This document shows, one piece after another, positions 7,020 to 10,261 of a stretch of DNA of 10,261 nt; within the stretch, counting starts at the first letter, position 1, and every line of letters begins with the position of its first letter. Below the pieces are notes generated by a model. The model saw only the letters and a program-made list of their open reading frames with translations. It was not told the origin of the DNA and ran no database searches. Source of the stretch: CAYVXT01 sp964455485. GTDB taxonomy: Bacteria > Patescibacteriota > Minisyncoccia > Phycocordibacterales > WO2-35-19. The position numbers were made by a program, and so were the translations under genes. The stretch spans positions 1-10,261 of the forward strand of contig CAYVXT010000009.1 in assembly GCA_964455485.1 (NCBI GenBank), given 5' to 3'.

Positions 7020-7650
7020 GGAGAGGTTGGTGCAGATGAGATATTTGCAGTAGCTTTTTCTCACCTTGGGCACACCATACCCAAAAAATTGGGGTTACTA
7101 ACATTTGGAATACAAAGAGTCTCCAGGGACTGTGGTATGTCCTCATTGGGCTGTTTGTATCCATGAACTCTGCGGAAGGAAGTGCTATAACCGCGATTGT
7201 TGCTTGCGGAAAGAACACTTTCCAAATCATCCGGCATCTTTGGGAGTGGGTCTGGTCGGTGATAAGTACAATGGTGCCAAGGAAGCACCTTCCCAAAATA
7301 TGTTGCATTTTTTGGGCTTCATCGATGGTACTGGTTATTTTCCCGATAGGTATGAAGCCCAGAGCTTCTTTGCTCTTGAGTTCAATTCCAGGTATTGGAT
7401 TTCCACTAAACTCTCCTGAGTATACCTTAATTTTTTTTCTATCGGTTAAGTCTGCAGCGGTGCGGGCTATAAACTTGGTGCCGTTCGTCATGTCGGTCTG
7501 TGTTGCTCCATGGCTTGTGGCGAACACAACGTCAATTTCTTCCGGTACCAAGTCCTTCCTGCAAAACTTCCGTGCAAGTGCATATGCCAGATTGTCGGGA
7601 AGGACTCTCTCGGCCAAGCTGGCAATAAAATCCAAAAGTAAAAATCTCAT
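7003..7650 (-). CDS. DUF218-like (YdcF/SanA/ElyC-type) protein
   Basis: With the ATG at 7650 the protein has 215 residues; an in-frame TTG two codons earlier (7656) is possible but less likely. Features pointing to DUF218 are VVFATSHGAT (41-50), KIKVYSGEFSGN (73-84), the Glu-bearing ITSTIDEAQKM (105-115) and TIVLITDQTHSQRCRMIWKV (126-145), resembling the family's 'vTs.fH..Ra' motif. A late hydrophobic segment SPWRLFVFQMLVTPIFWVW follows (174-192). DUF218 proteins are linked in some bacteria to envelope and peptidoglycan or lipid-carrier metabolism, but the substrate is unsettled. The assignment is from motif resemblance and is moderate. GC is clearly higher than the neighbours (48%, 52% and 42% in three 60-base lines counted, against 33% nearby), which hints at a different origin. 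Its last codons and TAG stop lie inside the terminator hairpin. It follows the epimerase gene on the same strand but has its own -10 box. Confidence 0.65.
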   Translation of the reverse strand: MRFLLLDFIASLAERVLPDNLAYALARKFCRKDLVPEEIDVVFATSHGATQTDMTNGTKFIARTAADLTDRKKIKVYSGEFSGNPIPGIELKSKEALGFIPIGKITSTIDEAQKMQHILGRCFLGTIVLITDQTHSQRCRMIWKVFFPQATIAVIALPSAEFMDTNSPMRTYHSPWRLFVFQMLVTPIFWVWCAQGEKKLLQISHLHQPLRTPAK

Positions 7651-7659
7651 TCTCAAACT

Positions 7660-7668
7660 ATTATACCA
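7660..7668 (-). promoter_or_regulatory. Extended -10 promoter for the DUF218-like gene
   Basis: On the minus strand TGG then TATAAT (7668-7660) gives a perfect extended -10 element, T-G-n-TATAAT. Transcription would begin near 7651-7653, only 1-3 bases before the ATG at 7650, so the message would be essentially leaderless. No good -35 hexamer is seen at the expected distance, which an extended -10 can tolerate. Confidence 0.55.
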
Positions 7669-7692
7669 TAAATATTAAATATATGGAATAGG

Positions 7693-8751
7693 CTATTTAT
7701 TTGAATAGCTGCTGCAAATATTTTTAAGAATATCGTCTATGTTATATTCAAAATCCCAATCTGGATAATGGTTTTTGAATTTAGAAACATCAGATACGTA
7801 CCATATATGGTCGCCAATTCTGTTGGTATCACTATATTTTATTATTGCTTTTTTATTCAATATTTTCTCAGTCTTTTCAATAGCTTCTAACATAGAAATA
7901 TTTGAGTGCCTTCCTCCTCCCGCGTTGTAAACTTCTCCTGGTTTAGGGTTTTGATAAAAGTGCCAAAACATATTTACAAGATCATGTGAATGTATGTTGT
8001 CGCGTACTTGTTTTCCTTTATAACCAAATATTGTGTATTCCTTGCCGGTATAAATACATTTTACAAGATATGAAAGAAATCCGTGTAGTTCTGTACCACT
8101 GTGTGCGGGGCCGGTAAGGCAACCTCCACGGAATGTTCCAGTTTTAAGTCCAAAATATTTTCCATACTCTTGAACCATTACATCTGCAGCAACTTTAGAA
8201 GCTCCAAACACACTATGTTTTGTTTGATCAATACTCATGCTTTCATCTATACCATTTTTAAATTTATGGGATGGGTCAATTTCATATCGAGTATCATTTT
8301 CTATAAGTGGTAATAAATTTGGAGTGTCTCCGTACACTTTGTTGGTAGATGTAAATATAAAAACAGCATCTTTTGCATGTTGCCTAGTCTTTTCAAGCAT
8401 GAGCAAAGTGCCGAGCGCATTAACACTAAAATCTGTTATTGGTTCTTTGGCTGCCCAGTCATGACTAGGTTGTGCTGCGGTATGAATAATAATATCGAAA
8501 TGGTGCTGATTGAATATATTTTCTAAAGCTGACTCGTCCCTGATGTCTGCTAAATAGTGTGTGTATTTGTCCCCAAGCTCATCTTTTAAGGCCTGGTTGT
8601 TCCATTCCGTGCTTGCGTCTTTACCAAAAAAATACTGGCGCATATCGTTGTCGATTCCAACAATATCGAATCCTTTTTTGGCAAAAAAACGTGCTGATTC
8701 TGATCCAATAAGTCCGGCTGAGCCTGTAATCAATGCTTTTTTATTCGTCAT
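7693..8751 (-). CDS. NAD-dependent sugar-nucleotide epimerase (CDP-paratose/tyvelose 2-epimerase group)
   Basis: The protein is 352 residues, a usual length for an extended SDR epimerase. The N-terminal KKALITGSAGLIGS gives the NAD motif Gly10/Gly13/Gly16, with an acidic Asp34 at the end of strand 2 (GIDND) fitting NAD(H). IIIHTAAQPSHDWA (87-100), FTSTNKVYGD (133-142), NDTRYEID (152-159), GIDESMSIDQTKHS (167-180), GKQVRDNIHSHDLV (246-259) and YNAGGGRHSNISMLEA (275-290) closely resemble the CDP-tyvelose epimerase family, which inverts C2 of a CDP-linked dideoxysugar. The Tyr-x3-Lys pair reads Phe182-x3-Lys186. The start at 8751 is chosen because GAAAGG lies 8 bases upstream and the NAD motif follows at once; the frame stays open to 8850 but that extension is not protein-like and overlaps the divergent promoter region. 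The gene is divergent from the FAD oxidoreductase and upstream of the DUF218-like gene. Family is confident; the exact substrate is not. Confidence 0.88.
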   Translation of the reverse strand: MTNKKALITGSAGLIGSESARFFAKKGFDIVGIDNDMRQYFFGKDASTEWNNQALKDELGDKYTHYLADIRDESALENIFNQHHFDIIIHTAAQPSHDWAAKEPITDFSVNALGTLLMLEKTRQHAKDAVFIFTSTNKVYGDTPNLLPLIENDTRYEIDPSHKFKNGIDESMSIDQTKHSVFGASKVAADVMVQEYGKYFGLKTGTFRGGCLTGPAHSGTELHGFLSYLVKCIYTGKEYTIFGYKGKQVRDNIHSHDLVNMFWHFYQNPKPGEVYNAGGGRHSNISMLEAIEKTEKILNKKAIIKYSDTNRIGDHIWYVSDVSKFKNHYPDWDFEYNIDDILKNICSSYSNK

Positions 8752-8831
8752 AATATTAGCCTTTCGGCAACTATGAATAGTTTGAATATATACTATCCTC
8801 GAGTATAATTCAGAAAAAGCTAAAACACCAG
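8752..8831. promoter_or_regulatory. Divergent intergenic region with promoters
   Basis: The 80 bases separate the minus-strand epimerase from the plus-strand FAD oxidoreductase. On the minus strand GAAAGG (8765-8760) is a ribosome binding site 8 bases before the ATG at 8751. TATATT (8790-8785) and TATACT (8807-8802) are possible -10 boxes for the epimerase, neither with a convincing -35. The plus-strand promoter is listed separately and overlaps these, so the two transcripts probably compete or are co-regulated. Confidence 0.5.
8782..8809 (+). promoter_or_regulatory. Sigma70-type promoter for the FAD oxidoreductase gene
   Basis: TTGAAT (8782-8787, 4 of 6 matches to TTGACA) and a perfect TATAAT (8804-8809) are separated by 16 bases. 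Transcription would start near 8816, giving a leader of about 16 bases before the ATG at 8832, with no recognisable Shine-Dalgarno sequence. Confidence 0.6.
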
Positions 8832-10261
8832 ATGGAAAAGGATATAACAATTGATACTCTCATTATTGGCGCTGGTCCAGCTGGCCTTGCTTGTGCAATG
8901 GAGCTGTCAAAAGCAGGTAAGAACTTTATGGTCATTGAAAAAGAAGATGGCCCTGGAGGACTTGCTAGGACCTATACATTTAAAGAAAAAGACGGCTCCG
9001 TTTTTTATACGGATAATGGACCTCATAGATTTTTTTCTAAAAATCCATATTTGTATGAATTTATAGAGGATTTGATAAAAGAAGATTGGATTTTAGTAAA
9101 ACGCCAAACTCGACAATACATAGATAATAAATTTTATGATTACCCAGTGAATGCAATACAAGCGTTGCGAAATCTTGGCTTTTTAAAATCTGTAAAAATG
9201 GGGATAGATTATATATATGCAAAAATAATTTATGGGATGTTAAAAAAACCCATAATCTCGTTTGAAGATTATGCATATGCAAATTTTGGTCGGTCCTTGG
9301 CAAGATTCAATATTGTTAATTACACCGAAAAGATTTGGGGTATACCCGCAAGTCAGATCCATCCTGATTGGGCAAAACAAAGGATAAAAGGATTGAATCT
9401 AATTTCAGTTTTGAAGAATTCATTATTAAAAATATTTAAACAGAGTTCAAACTCTCCAAAGAGTTTAGTTGACCAATTTTATTACCCCTCTAAAGGCACT
9501 GGTCTCATATATGAGACTATAGTAAACAGAATTACACAAAATAAGACAAAAGTGCTTTTCAGTACTTACCCAGAAAAAATTACTTTTTTTGATGACAGAA
9601 TTGAGGTTTTGGTGAAAAGTCTAGATGGAAATATGAGGATTGTTTGTAAAAATTTAGTTGAATCAGTCCCAATAACAAAATTTATAAAATTAATTGACCC
9701 TGCTGTACCTTCAGAAGTTAAAAGCGCATCAGAGTCTTTGCGTCACCGAAGCCAAGTTTACCTTTTTATAACGTTAAACAAAAATAAAATTACCGATGAC
9801 CAATGGATATATTTTCCTTCAGAGAATAATCCTATTGCGCGAGTGAGCGAAATGAATAATTTTTCAAAAGAATTGTCCCCAGATGGTAAAACCTCATTGT
9901 TTGTAGAGTTTTTCTGCTTTGAGGGAGATGAAATATGGAATGCAAGTAAAGAAGAATTGATGGAAATTGTATTTAAGTCGATGGAAGGGGTTTTCTTTAA
10001 TAAGGAAGAAGTAAGAGAATCTTATTTGATCAAGAAAAAAGATGTTTATCCTGTATATGACTTGGAGTATGAGAGTTATTTGAATAAAATAAAAAACTTT
10101 TTAGATCATTACAATAATTTGTATTATATTGGAAGACCTGGGAGGTTTAGATACAACAACCAAGACCATTCTCTTGAAATGGGAATGCTTGCCGCAAAGA
10201 GCATTATTGATGGGGTTAGGTATGATATAGAGGCCATTGGAGATGAGAAGGAATATTATGA
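8832..10261 (+). CDS. FAD-dependent oxidoreductase, UDP-galactopyranose mutase/amine-oxidase-like, 3' end outside window
   Basis: The frame is open from the ATG at 8832 to the right edge (476 full codons, no stop). The N-terminus carries a Rossmann FAD motif, LIIGAGPAGLA (Gly13, Gly15, Gly18), with Glu36 at the end of strand 2, then the DGPGGLART loop (39-47) that contacts FAD. NYTEKIWGIPASQIHPDWAKQRIKG resembles the 'YT.K.WG' region of UDP-galactopyranose mutase. The C-terminal GRPGRFRYNNQDHSLEMGMLAA (434-455) is the second FAD-contact motif found in mutases and protoporphyrinogen-oxidase-like enzymes. The domain is therefore nearly complete and only a short tail should be missing. Enzymes of this kind are frequent in polysaccharide clusters, where they isomerise or oxidise a nucleotide sugar. 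A true mutase (about 370-400 residues) is shorter, so the reaction is uncertain. It has its own promoter and no Shine-Dalgarno site. Confidence 0.85.
   Translation, partial: MEKDITIDTLIIGAGPAGLACAMELSKAGKNFMVIEKEDGPGGLARTYTFKEKDGSVFYTDNGPHRFFSKNPYLYEFIEDLIKEDWILVKRQTRQYIDNKFYDYPVNAIQALRNLGFLKSVKMGIDYIYAKIIYGMLKKPIISFEDYAYANFGRSLARFNIVNYTEKIWGIPASQIHPDWAKQRIKGLNLISVLKNSLLKIFKQSSNSPKSLVDQFYYPSKGTGLIYETIVNRITQNKTKVLFSTYPEKITFFDDRIEVLVKSLDGNMRIVCKNLVESVPITKFIKLIDPAVPSEVKSASESLRHRSQVYLFITLNKNKITDDQWIYFPSENNPIARVSEMNNFSKELSPDGKTSLFVEFFCFEGDEIWNASKEELMEIVFKSMEGVFFNKEEVRESYLIKKKDVYPVYDLEYESYLNKIKNFLDHYNNLYYIGRPGRFRYNNQDHSLEMGMLAAKSIIDGVRYDIEAIGDEKEYY

Noticed and set aside
7163..7678. A 171-codon plus-strand frame opposite the DUF218-like gene
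   Set aside because: Its translation has no recognisable motif, while the minus-strand frame has a promoter, a terminator and family-like motifs.
8752..8850. An upstream extension of the minus-strand epimerase frame to an ATG at 8850
   Set aside because: The added 33 residues come before the NAD-binding strand, overlap the plus-strand gene start and its promoter, and a good GAAAGG site places the start at 8751.

Overview
The window is an AT-rich bacterial chromosome segment given over almost entirely to building and decorating a cell-surface glycan. I see no rRNA, tRNA, CRISPR array, phage or transposase genes. Low GC (about 33% in the lines I counted), very tight gene packing, mostly absent or badly placed Shine-Dalgarno sequences, and fused multidomain sugar enzymes together suggest a Candidate Phyla Radiation (Patescibacteria) genome. 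That is an inference; no phylogenetic marker gene is present. Reading frames are consistent with the standard bacterial code: TGA, TAA and TAG all occur as stops and no gene needs an internal TGA.

Region 1 (1-6986, plus strand) is one operon of six genes with gaps of -4 to +9 bases, entering from the left edge. In order it holds: the C-terminal end of a GT-B glycosyltransferase; a GT4 glycosyltransferase fused to a GtrA-type membrane domain; a second GT4-like glycosyltransferase; a GT2 enzyme resembling dolichyl/polyprenyl-phosphate sugar synthases; a fusion of an RmlD-like sugar-nucleotide reductase with a SAM methyltransferase; and a multi-pass GT-C (GT39/ArnT-like) glycosyltransferase. The GtrA domain, the GT2 enzyme and the GT-C enzyme look like the parts of a lipid-linked sugar relay: charge a polyprenyl phosphate with a sugar, move it across the membrane, and transfer the sugar on the outer face. 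The other enzymes would assemble and tailor the acceptor glycan.

Region 2 (6987-8751, minus strand) converges on region 1. It holds a sugar-nucleotide epimerase of the CDP-paratose/tyvelose 2-epimerase group and, downstream of it, a DUF218-like (YdcF/SanA/ElyC-type) envelope-associated protein. The latter is clearly richer in GC than its surroundings, appears to have its own extended -10 promoter giving a nearly leaderless mRNA, and ends inside a strong hairpin that probably terminates minus-strand transcription.

Region 3 (8752-10261, plus strand) starts with an 80-base divergent promoter region, followed by an FAD-dependent oxidoreductase related to UDP-galactopyranose mutase and amine-oxidase-fold enzymes, open to the right edge.

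The locus is best read as a surface-polysaccharide or glycoprotein-glycan cluster. The unusual parts are the two domain fusions, the Gtr-like relay, an epimerase with Phe where the catalytic Tyr normally sits, and the compositionally distinct DUF218-like gene. I did not find a clearly new kind of system.
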